64,000 bases of DNA from contig NC_081143.1 in the NCBI RefSeq assembly GCF_958295425.1, positions 13,210,094 through 13,274,093 on the forward strand, written 5' to 3'. Origin of the DNA: Solea solea (taxonomy: Eukaryota; Chordata; Actinopteri; Pleuronectiformes; Soleidae). Shown in pieces: positions 1-12,526 of this stretch. The translations under genes and the position numbers were made by a program. Position 1 is the first letter of the stretch. Every line of letters begins with the position of its first letter. The notes below the pieces were generated by a model. That model was not told where the DNA came from and did not search any database. It saw nothing but the letters and a program-made list of their open reading frames with translations.

Positions 1-922
1 TTTGCAGATGAATCCACAATGCGATATGCATTTTTTTATGTATTCTGTATTGCATGAACAATACCAGTTATGTTACTTGGAGTTATTTCATATTATTATC
101 CCGACACTGTCACATTTTGTTCCACTTACTGAAATGTAGTGAACAAATCCTGTCAGTTCCCGATTCTATGATTTTTTTATACATCTCAAAATCTGTCTAC
201 TTTAAAACTCGGGTTGTAAATATTAAAAATGCATGAGTTGGTCAGGGGAAGTGCGATCAGTTTTGGTATGGACTGGTGTGGTTTATATTCTGGGGTGTAG
301 TTTTCTTTATAATTCTCCAGTGAGTACCAGTAGATTTATGCTGGCAGTCACTTTGTATGATGATGGCTCACTGGTTTTCTGTTCCTCGTCAAACCTGCAA
401 TGTAGTTTCCTGCCTGTGTCACTCACCACTCTGGGTCTGATGTACCCCCATCTTTTTTCTCGTCTTAAGTTAGTTTCATCCACGAGCATGCGGACAGTCA
501 GGTAACATTATAATAGAGCAAGTGCTTTTTTATTAGTTTCTTGAAGATGTAGCAACTTTATCATTCCTCTGTAGTTTCTTTATACCTTACATATTCCAAT
601 GCCCTTTCTTCTTGAATTCATGTGGATGTTGATGAAAGAATCAAAGTAACGTGCCTCCTTTCTGTGATCACGATTTTGACAAAGTCATAAATCAAAGGAC
701 TTCATATAACACAGTTTTCATCTTTTTTGAAGTGCATGCACTTGGGAATTGAACAGGCGTCACATCTCTTAACTTGCCATTGATTGTTCTGTTTCTGTGG
801 ACGTGATGCTCCTGGCACCACGTTTACAGATCAAAAAATCATTAAAAAGGCAGACATTAGCTCAGTTTATCCTAAACTCACATATTTAAGCTCTGAGGAC
901 TCTCTGGCTCTGTGACAAACAA
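1..922. other. Unannotated AT-rich DNA
   Basis: No gene, RNA or recognisable repeat is visible. Positions 233-505 are open on both strands at once (90 codons forward, about 60 reverse). Neither translation shows a known motif, so I treat the openness as chance. Confidence 0.5.
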
Positions 923-1057
923 CATTCATTCATTCATCCTTTACCACCTGCGGCCAATTTAATGTGTCTTTGGGAGGAAGCTGGAATACTCGGAGAAAAC
1001 CCACCTCACACACGGGGAGAACATGCAAACTCCACACGGATAGGAACTCGGTTGAAG
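923..1057 (-). repeat. SINE-like / LINE-tail interspersed repeat fragment, family B
   Basis: Read on the minus strand this resembles a very common teleost repeat whose body includes a block of the type 'gagtttgcatgttctcc' and a cytosine-rich 'cttcctcccacag' segment, ending in a short (AATG)n tail. Here the tail appears on the plus strand as attcattcattcat near 924-937. It is followed by a block matching the end of the family (ttaccacctgcgg) and then, after an internal deletion, by the central block (gggaggaagctgg; ggggagaacatgcaaac). Three other fragments of the same family lie at about 22024, 51761 and 55234. It is a dead fragment. Confidence 0.7.
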
Positions 1058-3117
1058 CATTGAAAGCCATATACTACGTCATTTATGTCAAGATGTATTT
1101 ACTACTGTACATAAATGCATCGGGTTTTTATTCACTCAATGGATTTAAAGGCACTTTGTCACTGCTCATTAAAAGCTATTTATCACATCATTAGGTTGTG
1201 CTAACCTGTCTGCTAAACACACTTGTATAGTGATTCAAGTGTTTGTGCTTGAAGTGCTGGGCGATATGTTCTAAAAATATCCAAATTATCTAAACATGAT
1301 CATTGCTTTGAAGATAGCTGATGGCACTCCATGACATCCACGGGCAGTGCAACAGAATAGGCAAAGCAAGCAGTTCCCCTGGGGCCCCAAACTGAGAGCA
1401 GATGATGTATGTTTTTACTTCTCAGAAATGCAGAATAATTTAAGGGATGCGTTTAAAATGTGCCAGCACCAACAAATAAGCTGTACATAACTCTGACTGG
1501 AACTTATTTTTCAGGAATCTACTTTAAATATACAATACAACTTTGCTTTCACTCACGTATTCTGAAAACACATAATCTGATTTAATTCGTTATTGAATAA
1601 CTGTGACAACAAGCCTGAGACGGAAACAAAACCACAATCTAAAAATGAGGTGAAAAGTACAATTTAAATTTCATTTAACAGCCTGATTTTTAATGGGACC
1701 ACTTTCAGTGTCATTCTTCTGTTTCACATTTTGGAGATTATACTAATTCATGCTCCACCAATCAGTTGGATGTCATGAACTGTTATTAGGCCGTTTTCAG
1801 CAACTGATAAGCTCAGCAACAAAGACTGAATCCTATTAAAACTCCCTGCGCTGTTAAATTTTGTCAAATCAACTCTTCACATCATTTATCTAGAGCTGTT
1901 TTGTATGAAATATAAACTGGCAATTTACTCTTTCAGAGTGTTCTTTTCTTCAGTGATGTATTGGTTGCAGAGTATCTGACTGGCTGTTCTTGAAATCAAC
2001 ATTCAATGGTTTTAATATACAGTATCATTTTCGAGATGCTGTGGGAGATGACCAGTATTGCATTTTCATCTAACTCAACCATACAATAGGTATTAAACAA
2101 CAATGTCTTCCTCAATGTCTGCAATACAAACTCACAGCTTATACAGTAAATGCACTTTCTCTTTAAGTTTTATAATATTGTTATTTTGCTGTTAATTGAT
2201 ACCAGGTGACTGTAGTGGTGTCATTTGAAGTTGTATATTTGCCATCAGTTACTCAGCGTATTCTTATTTTAATGTTGAAAATATCTATCTGCATGGTAGT
2301 CATTCATTTTTGACTACAACGATATTTTGCATTTTAAATATCTGATTCAGTTTGACCTCTTTAATCTTTAGAGACATTAAATCCTAACTTTATAGAGCCA
2401 GAGTTTTCTGCTGCCTTTCTTGCCAAACAGTCAAGTACTTATTTAAAACGTGCAGGCTACTAATTTTGAATTTCTGATTCTAATAAAATAGTTTCGATTA
2501 ACAAGTTGAAAAGTGCTTTGCGTGCAAATTCACTCCACGAGCCTCCACTTCAAATCAGAGTAAGCATGATGATAGAGAATCCTGGATGTCCGTCAGCATT
2601 AGGCTAAGGTTGTTTCCTGCTGAGTGTAGAGAGCTGAGGGCCTTCTTCCATGTTAGATTTGAGCAAAATAAATGTTATAGCAAAAATAATTGATGACAAA
2701 ACGCAGAAAGTGCAACAGTTGCACAGTGAGGGAATATTCTCATTAGACTGGATGCAGTATGGAAAACTCTGAGCAATCTTGATGATTGCACAGTAAGCAT
2801 TAAAGGTTCACTGACAGTGCCACATTTTCCATATATGCTGCACAGATATTTATGGACTTGATGAATTATCTTTATTAACATTGCAGATTTTACAGCATAG
2901 ATCTTTTTATGACAGATTGCAAACACGCAGTAAAACAGGCACTGACAAAGGCCTCTGACATATAAGAACATTTCAATTTTAAGATTTTACAGTAGAAAAT
3001 GTCCTACATTAAAAAAAATAAAACTCCACTGAGCAGTTATGCAAACTAATGCCATATCTATGTGTATATATGTATATACATGTGTAGAAATGGTGTGGTC
3101 GTGGCAGCAACCCCCTC
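1058..3117. other. Unannotated AT-rich DNA
   Basis: About 2 kb with no recognised gene or repeat. The longest open frame (minus strand, 2675-2971) has low-complexity hydrophobic content and no motif, and I do not call it a gene. Confidence 0.5.
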
Positions 3118-3118
3118 C

Positions 3119-3172
<54 letters not shown>

Positions 3173-3216
3173 ATGTGTATGTATATATATATACATATAT
3201 GTATATATATATATAG
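3118..3216. repeat. (AT)n microsatellite with TATG/TGTA variants
   Basis: About 24 uninterrupted AT units from 3121 to 3168 are followed by imperfect gtatgtgtatgtatat units to about 3215. All open frames across it are repeat artefacts. A very similar array lies at 21691-21846. Confidence 0.95.
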
Positions 3217-3319
3217 GGAAATGACATCCTAAAAGAAGCTCAGTAAAAGCAATACTATAATCACATTTGTTACATGTCCTCTTGATCCAATATCTTAATA
3301 GTCACGAACAGATATTAAA

Positions 3320-3650
3320 GCTACAGGTCATGGCATGCAGCAATGCTCAGGGCAGGCCCCTGGTCTCACATGTGAAGTTTTGAGCAGATTGGTTCATGTA
3401 CGGCCAAGCTACAGGGCACTTCCTGTTTTGTGTCAAAATGGCAGCTAAATTCCAGACTTCCTGGTGGGTCAAGTTTGTGTCCATAGGCATAGTTTGTGTC
3501 ATGTATGATGTTTCCCTCAAAAATGACCACAGAGTCACAGACGGCCCCTGGCACTCTGAAATATGCCTCAATAGTTGTGTAGTCTGTGTGGACTAAAATG
3601 ATCCACCATATTTTCACAATGATCTAACAGTTTTAACTCTGCTGTCATTT
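3320..3650. repeat. Probable old interspersed repeat
   Basis: This block differs in texture from its flanks: it is richer in G+C and has no homopolymers. It contains phrases I associate with a widespread fish repeat, such as 'gagcagattggttcatg', 'gccaagctacag', 'cacttcctgtttt' and 'aaaatggc'. It has no coding capacity; the overlapping short frames on both strands carry no motif. No terminal repeats are obvious, so the class is unknown. Confidence 0.45.
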
Positions 3651-4360
3651 CAATGGAGAGCCGTCTGCATGCTTTTCCTTGCCGTCACCCTCTCTACCTT
3701 TCTCTCTCTCTCTCTCATTCAACAACATTGACCTATCTCACAGTTGGAATACAGGCCGTCAAAACACCCGTCATTTTTTTTTACTGTCCTCTGCACGCTA
3801 GTATATTTCTGAATTAAATATTGATCTGTGCACAGTCCCACAACAAATATACAGTTCAGTTCTCAGACGGACGAACATTGCCTTTAACACTTTAGCATCA
3901 GCCGTCTCAGGAGAGCATACTGTGTGCTCGCATGTTCTGTAGACAGTCAAAATAATCAACCCTCAGCGATACCCCTTGGCAGGAGATTGCTAGATAAACT
4001 TGTTAGAAATTGATAGCAGTATATATGATTGAACAGACATTAAAACATGTGAGTGGGCTCCTGGGGTATGCCCCTGGCTAATTTACCCTTCTGACTGACA
4101 ACTCTAAATTTAGGAGCTACTTTACCCAGTTTTCAACTTCAAATTTTATCTATCCTTTATCGACTATGACAGCATTAAAAATTAGGTCATGACTGGAATG
4201 ATGTATGTTTTTCTATGAAGTGGTTTACTATTTCTATGGTGAATGGTCTGATTTGGATTAAGTGTCTTGCCAAAGGGCATGGGCATTTAAACTAGTGGAG
4301 CCAATTGAATCCTGATATGGAAGCCCTAAAGGGGCATACATACATACATACATTTTATTT
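3651..4360. other. Unannotated DNA with short simple repeats
   Basis: Contains a CT-rich microsatellite near 3694-3718 and a TACA tetranucleotide run at about 4336-4352, just outside the foldback element that follows. I see no gene. Confidence 0.55.
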
Positions 4361-4835
4361 CCTCCGTTTTCCTGTGATAACGAGATCATTTTCCTCCGTT
4401 TTTCGAGATAACGAGATAATTCATTTGAGAGAGAATGAATGAAATGAAACACGATAGGCCTGAGATTACCGTCACACGTGACATTCTTAATTCTTCGATT
4501 GACAGTAATTCTTCCTTGAAGGACACAAGGTCCATGAACTGTGCCATTTTCATCCTCACGCAGAAAACACTGGAATCTATTCACATGCACATTCTCGGTA
4601 GCGGGATCTGATCTGGTCACTGACAGAACCGATGAAATAAGCTGCAACAACCTCAAGTTTACTGTTTGTGACGTTCGCTTTCATCCAGATGATATGGCTT
4701 AAGAAACCATCAATGCACCCATTAACTCTGATGCCAAAGGGTGTGAGTTTATCATAGGAGTCCATATGCCAAATGTAATTTTGTTATCACAGCAAAACGG
4801 AGGAAAATGATCTCGTTATTACGAGAAAGCGGAGG
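4361..4835 (-). mobile_element. Miniature DNA transposon with compound terminal inverted repeats
   Basis: The left arm (4361 to about 4421) and right arm (about 4782-4835) are inverted copies. Each holds two tandem units of a motif of the form CCTCCGTTTT...TAACGAGAT; for example tcctccgtttt recurs within the left arm and its complement aaaacggagga in the right arm. The right arm also contains the near-palindrome TCTCGTTATTACGAGA (4811-4826). Between the arms is a minus-strand remnant of a DDE transposase, annotated separately. At about 475 bp this is far too short to be autonomous, so it is an internally deleted copy. No clear target-site duplication is visible; the TACA run on the left obscures that flank. 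The superfamily is uncertain: the transposase fold points to an integrase-like DDE group. Confidence 0.75.
4430..4776 (-). pseudogene. Integrase-fold (rve-like) DDE transposase fragment, frameshifted
   Basis: On the minus strand, starting next to the right arm, the translation reads WHMDSYDKLTPFGIRVNG and then GCIDGF. This is the pattern around the first catalytic Asp of a retroviral-integrase-like core known from uncharacterised fish proteins. A second frame continues with RSDPATENVHV, where the family has an R-x-D-x-G/A-T-E-N block carrying the second Asp. It ends with VNRRIKN, where I would expect the catalytic Glu (family-like NQRIE). In this copy that Glu appears as Lys (aag). The shift falls near 4600-4640 and probably removed about ten residues. 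The remainder of the protein is absent. It cannot be functional: it is truncated, frameshifted and lacks the Glu. The family attribution comes from motif memory. Confidence 0.7.
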
Positions 4836-6825
4836 GTCATACTCATCCCGACCTTCTGGTTGGGGACAACCCACAGCTGTCCTACCATAATAAGATTTAT
4901 ATATGCTTGTGAGCTACATAATGTAGTAGTATTTATTTTATTGAAAGTGTCTTATCACAATCATAACTTTTTTTAATAAGGATACAGAGCTTTCACCACT
5001 GCAAGCTAGACCCAAACCCTAAACCTAAATTCTAGGATCCTGCCTCCTGTGTTACTGAAGCCTGTGCTGCAAAATTATTTAAAATTCAAAGCACTCATGT
5101 ATAAAAAAAACTTATCACACTCCTAAAACCATCTACCTACTGACAAAGCATCTTCTATAGACTATAAATACACTAGATATAGTATCTGTCTATTTGTCTG
5201 TTGGTCTATCTATCTCTCTGTCTGTCTGTCTGTCTGTCACATTTTTTCTTGTATTCACCTCATCTCTACTGCACTCCTGCACTCAGTCTTTTGTTGCCAT
5301 AACAACCAACGGATCCTGTGCCCTTCAAAACAATTAGCATTCAACACTGTTACTCCTGCCAAGAGAAACCACATCCACCCATCCTGATCCAACGATCACA
5401 GGAGCTCATGGGTGGAAATATATGTGGAAATATCTGCGTGTGCTGATCCAAAGGCCAATACGGTATACTGTGTATAAATACAATATGTCTGCTTACCGAA
5501 GGTAAGGTCCAGTTAACAAAAGAAGAAGAAAAGCAGTATAGTGAATGTGTTTTTTTTAAATCAAAATGGTGCTTTCAGGCTGATCTGGGATGAATACAGA
5601 CATACATGTAACCTTTGTTCAAATGGCACAAAGGTACAATGGTGAAAGGCCTACTGTATATCTACCTGAGCAATGTCCTGGGGCAGTCAATCAGGTCAGG
5701 AACCAGGTTCCGTTAAGCATAAATACTATGTTTTAAACAAGGCATCTGACAAAAGTTTTTGAAGTTATTAAAAATGAATAATAATAACTCTTTTAATTAC
5801 ATGATGTTTTCAAACAGGATTCCCAGAATCCCCAAAGGAGATTAGTTAAGAACAGTGTGCTCATATACATCACTGTAGCCCTGAGGGACGCGAGAGAAGT
5901 TTTGTTGAATCCGTTTTTTTTTAAGTTTTTTTTTTTTTTTGGCTTCACTGAACTGCACTGCACTAATAACGAGTGAGAATCCTCGAAGAATATCTGCATA
6001 ATGACAACAAACTTTCTGGAACTTATTCATGAAACATCTTGTTCTAGAGTTTTTTTTTCTTTAGTCCCTTTTATTCCGCCAATTTAGTTATATTCAGTTA
6101 CATGATGTTACCATTTTTATTTAATCATAGAAATCATATAACTCCTTAACTGTAGGTATCATCCTAGTCAGCTAACATGTAACCAATTTATTCATATTCA
6201 CATACAGTCTTATTTGAAAAAAAAAATATCCAAAGTGTTTTTTTTTGTTATCTCAGCCTTTTGTCTGTGTGAAGCACATGAAAAAAGGGAGGCATCTTCG
6301 ACAGACACCCATTTGAAAGACTAAATACTGTGACAGAAAATGCTCCCACAGTAACTGAGGGGATGCCACAAGACTTCTGGTTTGAAGATCTGTTCAGCTG
6401 CACTGCACACATTGTTTTCAACATTCAGTTAGCAGTTGAGAATACATTCAATCAATTAAAGTGACATTGGCGCAGACTGGCAGTCAAATGGAAATATTAA
6501 ATCATCTCTCACTAGTTTTGCACCACGCATACACCACCACAATGTGAGGCCATTTTGCCTGTTGAGAGTGATGCAGATTAATACCCTTAAAACATTCTAA
6601 TTGCCTAATGAACCTTTTTTAAACTGGATAATTGTGTTTTGAGCTGTAGAATCCCCGAAGATACGCTAAAAGTCAAATTCAAGGAAGCCAATGTAAAATT
6701 GTCAAATGACTCCTACATGCCTCAGTCTCAGTCACACATAAAAAATAATATGCATGTAATGATTGATGAATGTCGCTTGCTACTTCATGATCATCTTCTC
6801 TCACTGTAGTGTCCTGCAAGGGCAT
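4836..6825. other. Unannotated AT-rich DNA
   Basis: Contains a (TCTG)n/(TATC)n simple repeat at about 5195-5238 and T-rich runs at about 5915-5940. I see no recognisable gene, and the short minus-strand frames through the poly-T run are lysine-rich artefacts. Confidence 0.55.
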
Positions 6826-7880
6826 ATGTTTGGTTACTGGTCAGGACTGGTCGGGACACTCTTTTTTTGGTGGCATGATGTCTGAGTAAGACAAAAACAA
6901 TCAGGCGTGGACAGCCCATCACCTGCGCTCTCTTCTTGCCTCCACTGTGACTCACAGCGATATTTCTGCTTGGCTGTGATGTGTTCACTGATGCCCGTAA
7001 AATCTGCTTGCTTGCTTACTCTTGCTCTCCTCACAGCATTCAGGCACATGTACACATTGCCCTGTCTCCAATATTGGTAGGGACAATCTGGCTTTCTCCA
7101 AATGTTGGTCCATTGGCCATACGTAAACCTACACCCTTGGTATCCTGGATTATTCGACAAAGCATGCAACTGGTCGTTCATTTTGACTATAACTCAGCAC
7201 TGAGTCAACAATTGGGGAGATTTCTGTGATATTTGTGTGTTCAGAAAAAAAAAAAGCACAATGACAGCAGTAACGTGATGCCTCCAGTCTCAGTCCATGT
7301 CTGTTGGTGTCTTACTACCCTGCCATTGAGAGCAGACCTTGGATGGGTTGGTGAAGAATTTCCTGTTTATTCTCCTGGCCTCTCCCTTTCTCATGTATCT
7401 CTTTAGGCGGGCAGCCAGGGCTGTGAGCCTTTATTTGGCAGTCTCTAATGCCTCAGGTATGGACAGCTTGTTGGATTTCTTAGGCAGCTCTTTCTTTACC
7501 ACACCTCTCTGCAGCTCTGATATGTGGCTAACCTCTATTCTTGTCACTTTGATTTTAGCCGCCAGCCTTCTTCTCCATGGAGGGTATTGTTCCTTATGGC
7601 TCGGGTTGTTCGTCTTTTAGCCAAGCACCTCAAGGACGACTGAAGCTGCTGTATCAGTTTATTGGTCTCAGTGATGTCATTAATTGGGATAGAGATTTTG
7701 AAGGTACCTTGTTGCCTTGCCCTAGTGCTGATGGGCATTGTTGTTACTGGGGCTTGGTACCCAATCTCCGAGTGTGGGGATGATGATGAAATTTCCCCAC
7801 TGACCATCTTTGTACCTTCAATCTCTAACTGAGATAGTGAGTTCCTCTTCCGGACATTAGAACACTGAGCAACGTCCAAG
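6826..7880 (-). pseudogene. LINE with restriction-like endonuclease: 5' (N-terminal) portion, degraded
   Basis: Minus-strand translation between about 7590 and 7440 reads PWRRRLAAKIKVTRIEV followed by SHISELQRGVVKKELPKKS. This matches a lysine-rich region upstream of the reverse transcriptase that I recall from a widespread teleost LINE ending in a restriction-like endonuclease (R2/R4/NeSL-type architecture). The open frame 7879-7544 lies in another frame, so the copy carries frameshifts. The part from 6826 to 7250 has coding-like texture (minus ORF 7181-6834) and may be the next portion of the same element, but I am less sure of it. No reverse-transcriptase core is present. The 3' portion of what seems to be the same family occurs on the same strand at 32635-33045. 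Confidence 0.65.
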
Positions 7881-9974
7881 TCAGTGTTAATAATATAGTA
7901 TTATAGTATAGTATATATAGTATATTATAATAGTATAATATAGCATGAAGGACCTTGCCTCAGGGTCCAACTGGATGACCATGCCCTAACCGGGAACTCC
8001 ATATATCACTCGCTCCATCATTTTCTACCATTTACACATTGTACTGTTTGAATGGAGAATAACAAGGTAAGGTTAAATAGTGTTTATAATGAGGTTGCAA
8101 AAGTAATACTGACTCACATGGACAATGCTATTAACAGCCTGTATATATTTGTATAAATGTATGTTCATATTCCTCTATGACATGCAGAGAGTGGCCAACA
8201 ATGGCACCAGATAGAAGTATATTATGTGATACAAATTCAATTACTTACTTAATTACGTTCCTATACCATTCTAATACAATTAAATGTTTGCAATATTAAT
8301 AATCAGAACAGGAGAGTCTGATTGATTAATATACAGTATGATGAGGTCTTTGTAAAAACAAACAAATGTGTACTGATCATTTTAGTTCAGGTAAATGGAA
8401 CAGGTTGTATGTTGAGTCACACTCAACGCAGAAATAAAGCAATTTTTAAAGGGAGGGAGACTATAGTTCAATCTTAATGCACATAAATACAAGGAAATTT
8501 GATTAAAAATTCCACTCACGATTGGACACATAATTTTGATCCAGTATTTTAAGAACAGAAGGCTGGGGTTCAAACAAAAGTTAATTCAAAGATGCCTGCA
8601 GGCACATTGTGCAGATAATGCATTTAACCTGCAGTGTTAAGCACATTTTGATTTGGGTTGTCTCCAGTTTGAAACTCAAGTGAAGCCTTGCCTAGGACAA
8701 TGGCATAGCATACAGCATTGTGACTGCTTATAATTAATAGACTTTTTAATTTCTTAATAAAATCAAACAAGGCAAAATGGTAAGAAAAAAAAAAAACTAA
8801 AACTGTGAGCGACATCGTAGGACAGTACAGGCTAAGTGGACTGACCATAATGCTGATTTAGAGAGGCAGAGGACATCGCCATGGGCTTCATAGAACAAGG
8901 TCTAATTAAGCAGTCAATTTATACAACAACACAATTTTAAACAATTAAGACTCATGCTTGGCCGTAGTTATATTTATGAAGTACATATCTAAGATGCTCT
9001 GCACTGGGTTTTGGCAATAATGGAATCATTCACAAAGAAGCCAGAGCAGTAGTGAAGAGAAGGCATGGGTTCTTTAGTCTGTGGTCAGGCCATGTCTCTG
9101 CCACCGAAACAGAACAGTATAATGTGGAACTTGTGTTTTAGTCCATCAGACTTCACATGCTACACCTTTTCAGTTACGTATTCAATTTTGGTTGAACAGA
9201 AGAAAAAAAGCAATTATTTGCAGTTAATAAATGTGTTCACCTGTATGCAGCTGAGCAGCTTGTTAGACTGGGGTTTCTACATGTCACTTAATTTTGGGGG
9301 TGGAAAAAAGATGAGATTTTGAAGCATCTGCAGAAAACTTCTTTTTTTTATGGCTGTTTCCACAGTTTTCCGGAATTGACTGTTAAGTAGCGTAGAACAC
9401 AGGGGATTTTAAATAATTGAAAAGTATTCGGAAGTATGCAGTGATGAGGAAAGACCTCTGGGTCCAGACAACATAGACTTTGCTGTTCCCCAGACACTTA
9501 ACCCAGCAACTGTGTGATTTAGACTTCATACTCTGCAACCCAGAGCTTTCTTCATGATATCTGTTTATTCAGCAAGACTCTAAGGAGAAGGAGACAAGAC
9601 CCTAGACCTGCTGTATTTCACTGTGGGGATGTAATGGGGAGTTTCTCTTTTATTCCCTCTATCAGATAAAAATAAATAATAACAGCATATAAATAAATAA
9701 TACAAAAATCTGCTTAACCTAGGTATACATATGTTTTTAAGCATGAAACCAATCATCAAAAACTAAACTCTGTCAAATTGAGTGCATTTATCATCATTTA
9801 TCAATTTAAAAACAAAACTGTGTAATATCTTAGTAATTATCAGCCACTTAAATACAGTCAGCCAATGCTGCTTATCAAGAAAATCCCCCAAAATCCAGGA
9901 GCATAGAGCGGGTGGCTCCCTACGTGTCATCCAATGTCTGTGGTGTCGCAGTCAGGGTCTAGTTTGCAGCAGCC
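7881..9974. other. Unannotated DNA with a TATAG minisatellite
   Basis: Positions about 7890-7945 hold an imperfect TATAG/ATAGT array. The rest is AT-rich unique sequence with a poly-A run near 8785 and AATA-rich sequence near 9668-9705. No gene is visible. Confidence 0.55.
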
Positions 9975-10482
9975 AGGATGCATCAGCACCTCTATGTCTG
10001 AGGCCATGGTTCTCAGCTAGAAAAGGGTGGATTGCCCAATTCAGGTTCGGGGAGGAGTCCCTGCCCCAAGAGGAGGAGTTTAAGTATCTTGGGGATCTTG
10101 TTCAGAGAATGGAGCGGGAGATGGACAGAAAAAATTGGATCAGCATCAGCAGTAATGTGGTCATGTTACTGGTCTGTTGTGGTGAAGAGAGAGCTGTGTT
10201 CCCGATGTACTTCCAACCCTCAATATGGTCATGAGATGTGGGTAATGACCGGAAGAATGAGATTGCAGATACAAGAGGCTGAAATAGGTTTTCTCCACAG
10301 GGTGGGTGGGCTCAGCTTTATGAGATGGGTGAGGAACTCTGACTTTTTAGAGATTACATCTCTCAGCTGGCTTGGGAACATCTTGGGATCCTTCCAGAGT
10401 AGCTGGTATAAGTGGTTCTCTTCTGAGGCTGATGCCCCCATGACCTGGACCTAAACCCGGATAAGTGGATGGTGATGATGAC
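9975..10482 (+). pseudogene. RTE-like LINE, 3' end of ORF2, truncated
   Basis: Forward translation in two frames gives EEEFKYLGDL, EREMDRK, VVVKREL, GHEMWVMTGRMRLQIQEAE and GFLHRVGGLSF. These follow the order of the region downstream of the reverse-transcriptase catalytic core in RTE/BovB-related fish LINEs, where the consensus has forms like 'EFKYLG', 'REMDRRIGAASAVM', 'YGHE.W' and 'IQ..E..FLRRV.G'. The 5' end is truncated at about 9975. There is one internal gap near 10210, and the segment after VRNSD (about 10345) jumps straight to the far 3' coding end (SLSWLGNILGS). It ends in ggataagtggatgg followed by an ATG-rich tail. A stop near 10018 and frame changes show it is dead. The clade call is from motif memory. 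Confidence 0.8.
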
Positions 10483-12490
10483 ATTCATCGTTGCTATTCT
10501 TTTTTTTTTTTTTTTTTTACTTTGTTGTTCCTGTGGATTGCTGAAACCATGAGATGTTTCAGCAGTAAATAAGTCCTGGCTTCCACAGTGTCATGTGTGG
10601 GTTTACATGGCAACAACAATGGCCAATTGTTGCTTAATATACCTAATTGGAATCATTGCATCAAAAAGCCACACATATTTAAAATAATGAGTTTTTGGTG
10701 TTACTGAATAACAACGATTCATAAAATAACCATGTGACGTGTTCATGAACAACTGTTAGTTTCTCATTGTGATATTCTGTTATGCTTCACTTCATCTGAG
10801 TGTGTGAACCCTTCACTTGGGCTCTTTAGAGGGAGAGACATTGCCTTAAGCTGATTGTTATATGACCCAGGCAGCTTTGCGGTCACAGCAAAAGGTCAAC
10901 ATGCACTTTCAAAAGCCAACTGGTCTCAACTGTTTCAGCCACTTTAGAAGGGTGGAATCTTAGAAGTTCCGGCACTTGCATTTCAGTGTCTTAGGCTACT
11001 GTATTGTGGGCACTTTTCATAACCACACTTGCAGATACAGTGCTGTGCTCCGCTTACCTACCATGGCTAAATATATTGCCTTTTAGTCCATTGTGATGTG
11101 AAATCACAGCTTATTATGTAATTGTCGATTGCACACAGCTGGATTCAAGTGTGTATACTTTCAGTTGCATTCATGTGTGTATTTAAAGCAATCCATTTAT
11201 TCCACTTTTTCATCCTGTAAGAGAATAAGAACTCACAACTGTTGAAGGATTGAAACCTACAGTATGACCCTCAGTGTTTTGAAATTTCACTCTTCACAGG
11301 TGAAGTGACTTCCTTAAAAATGATGTGATTAGGGCAGCTAGATTTTTGTTGTGACTGATTTTCTCCCTGACAAAAGGCAAGGCCAGCTAATTTGTTCCTT
11401 TGCTGTGTCTGGAGATAAATCAAAAACAGTTTAGGTACTAATTGACTGAGCATGAGAGCAAGGTCTTAAGCATCTTCTTTTCTTTTTCCTGATAGTCACC
11501 ATGTTGGTCTCATTAATCACACGATTAATAAGGCCAGATTAGTTTCCCAACCAGAGACAGGGATCATTTTTCAATTTACCAATTAGTCTATGTCTTCCAA
11601 AATGTCATGTAATTTAGAGCACAGTGCAATCTTATGACTATATTAGCAGCTTCAGCTCCCATAGGGCTTTTGACAGGGAGTCCATGTCAACGATACATGG
11701 AGAGAGTAGCTGTCAAATGTTGAAAAAGTTGTTAAATCTTTGCTGATCACAGTGTTTTAACTGAAAGCATTCCCCTAATTACTTTTTTAAAGATACCATT
11801 GAACCTCCTTTTCATTGGTTGTATATACTGCATGTGTGTGTGAGTGAGTGAATCCCACTTGGCATTATGCTTTTTTTTTTAGGTGATTAAGTCAGGTGGG
11901 TTAACCTTACATGCAGCCACGTTCTACAAACACATCATAGATCTATTTGTGGCCCCAATGAATACTGACCACCTTGTATTGATTTTCATCGTTATGTTTT
12001 TACTATGTCAAATAATTATTTTATAGCAGAACCACTCTCATTGATTCCATGATTTGCTCGGCATCTCTATGCCACATGCATATTAAAAATGGACCCACTG
12101 GCCATAATCAGATTAGCAACATCATTTGGTCTGAGCGATAAAAAGAAATTGGATGAAATCCAAACACTAATGGTCACTGGAGGCTGATGTGGAAACACCA
12201 TCTAATGCAAGGTATGAGCTGATTGTCTCACAGCTTCGTTATATTTTATTTGATATTTGTGATCAGGCAATTGAAGACAGATATCCATACCATGTCTGAA
12301 CAAAGCTATCTATCATTCATAAAACAAAAGTTAACACTGATGCTGCTCTGTATGGATGCGGAAAAAAGCTTATATTCACCATATCAGTTTAGAAGCTGAT
12401 AATACATCTCGATTTTACACAACACACACATTTCAGTTAGGTCACACTGCAGCTATGGCAACTTTGAAGACGAGATAAAGACTTTGAAAC
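10483..12490. other. Unannotated DNA
   Basis: A T-tract at about 10499-10519 directly follows the LINE end. The remainder is unique sequence without a gene. The balanced composition around 11460-11720 could include conserved non-coding sequence, but I have no positive evidence for that. Confidence 0.5.
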
Positions 12491-12493
12491 AAC

Positions 12494-12494
12494 G

Positions 12495-12524
<30 letters not shown>
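12494..12524. repeat. (CA)n microsatellite
   Basis: About 15 CA units in an otherwise non-repetitive context. Confidence 0.95.

Positions 12525-12526
<2 letters not shown>

Noticed and set aside
233..505. 90-codon forward frame and ~60-codon reverse frame over the same DNA
   Set aside because: No domain, no splice signals that make sense and no codon evidence; open frames of this length are expected by chance.
2987..3227. Open frames rich in Tyr-Ile through the AT repeat
   Set aside because: They are translations of (AT)n microsatellite and cannot be genes; the same applies to 21541-21937.
3694..3718. CRISPR-like or regulatory tandem array
   Set aside because: It is a plain CT microsatellite, and no spacer-repeat organisation occurs anywhere in the window.
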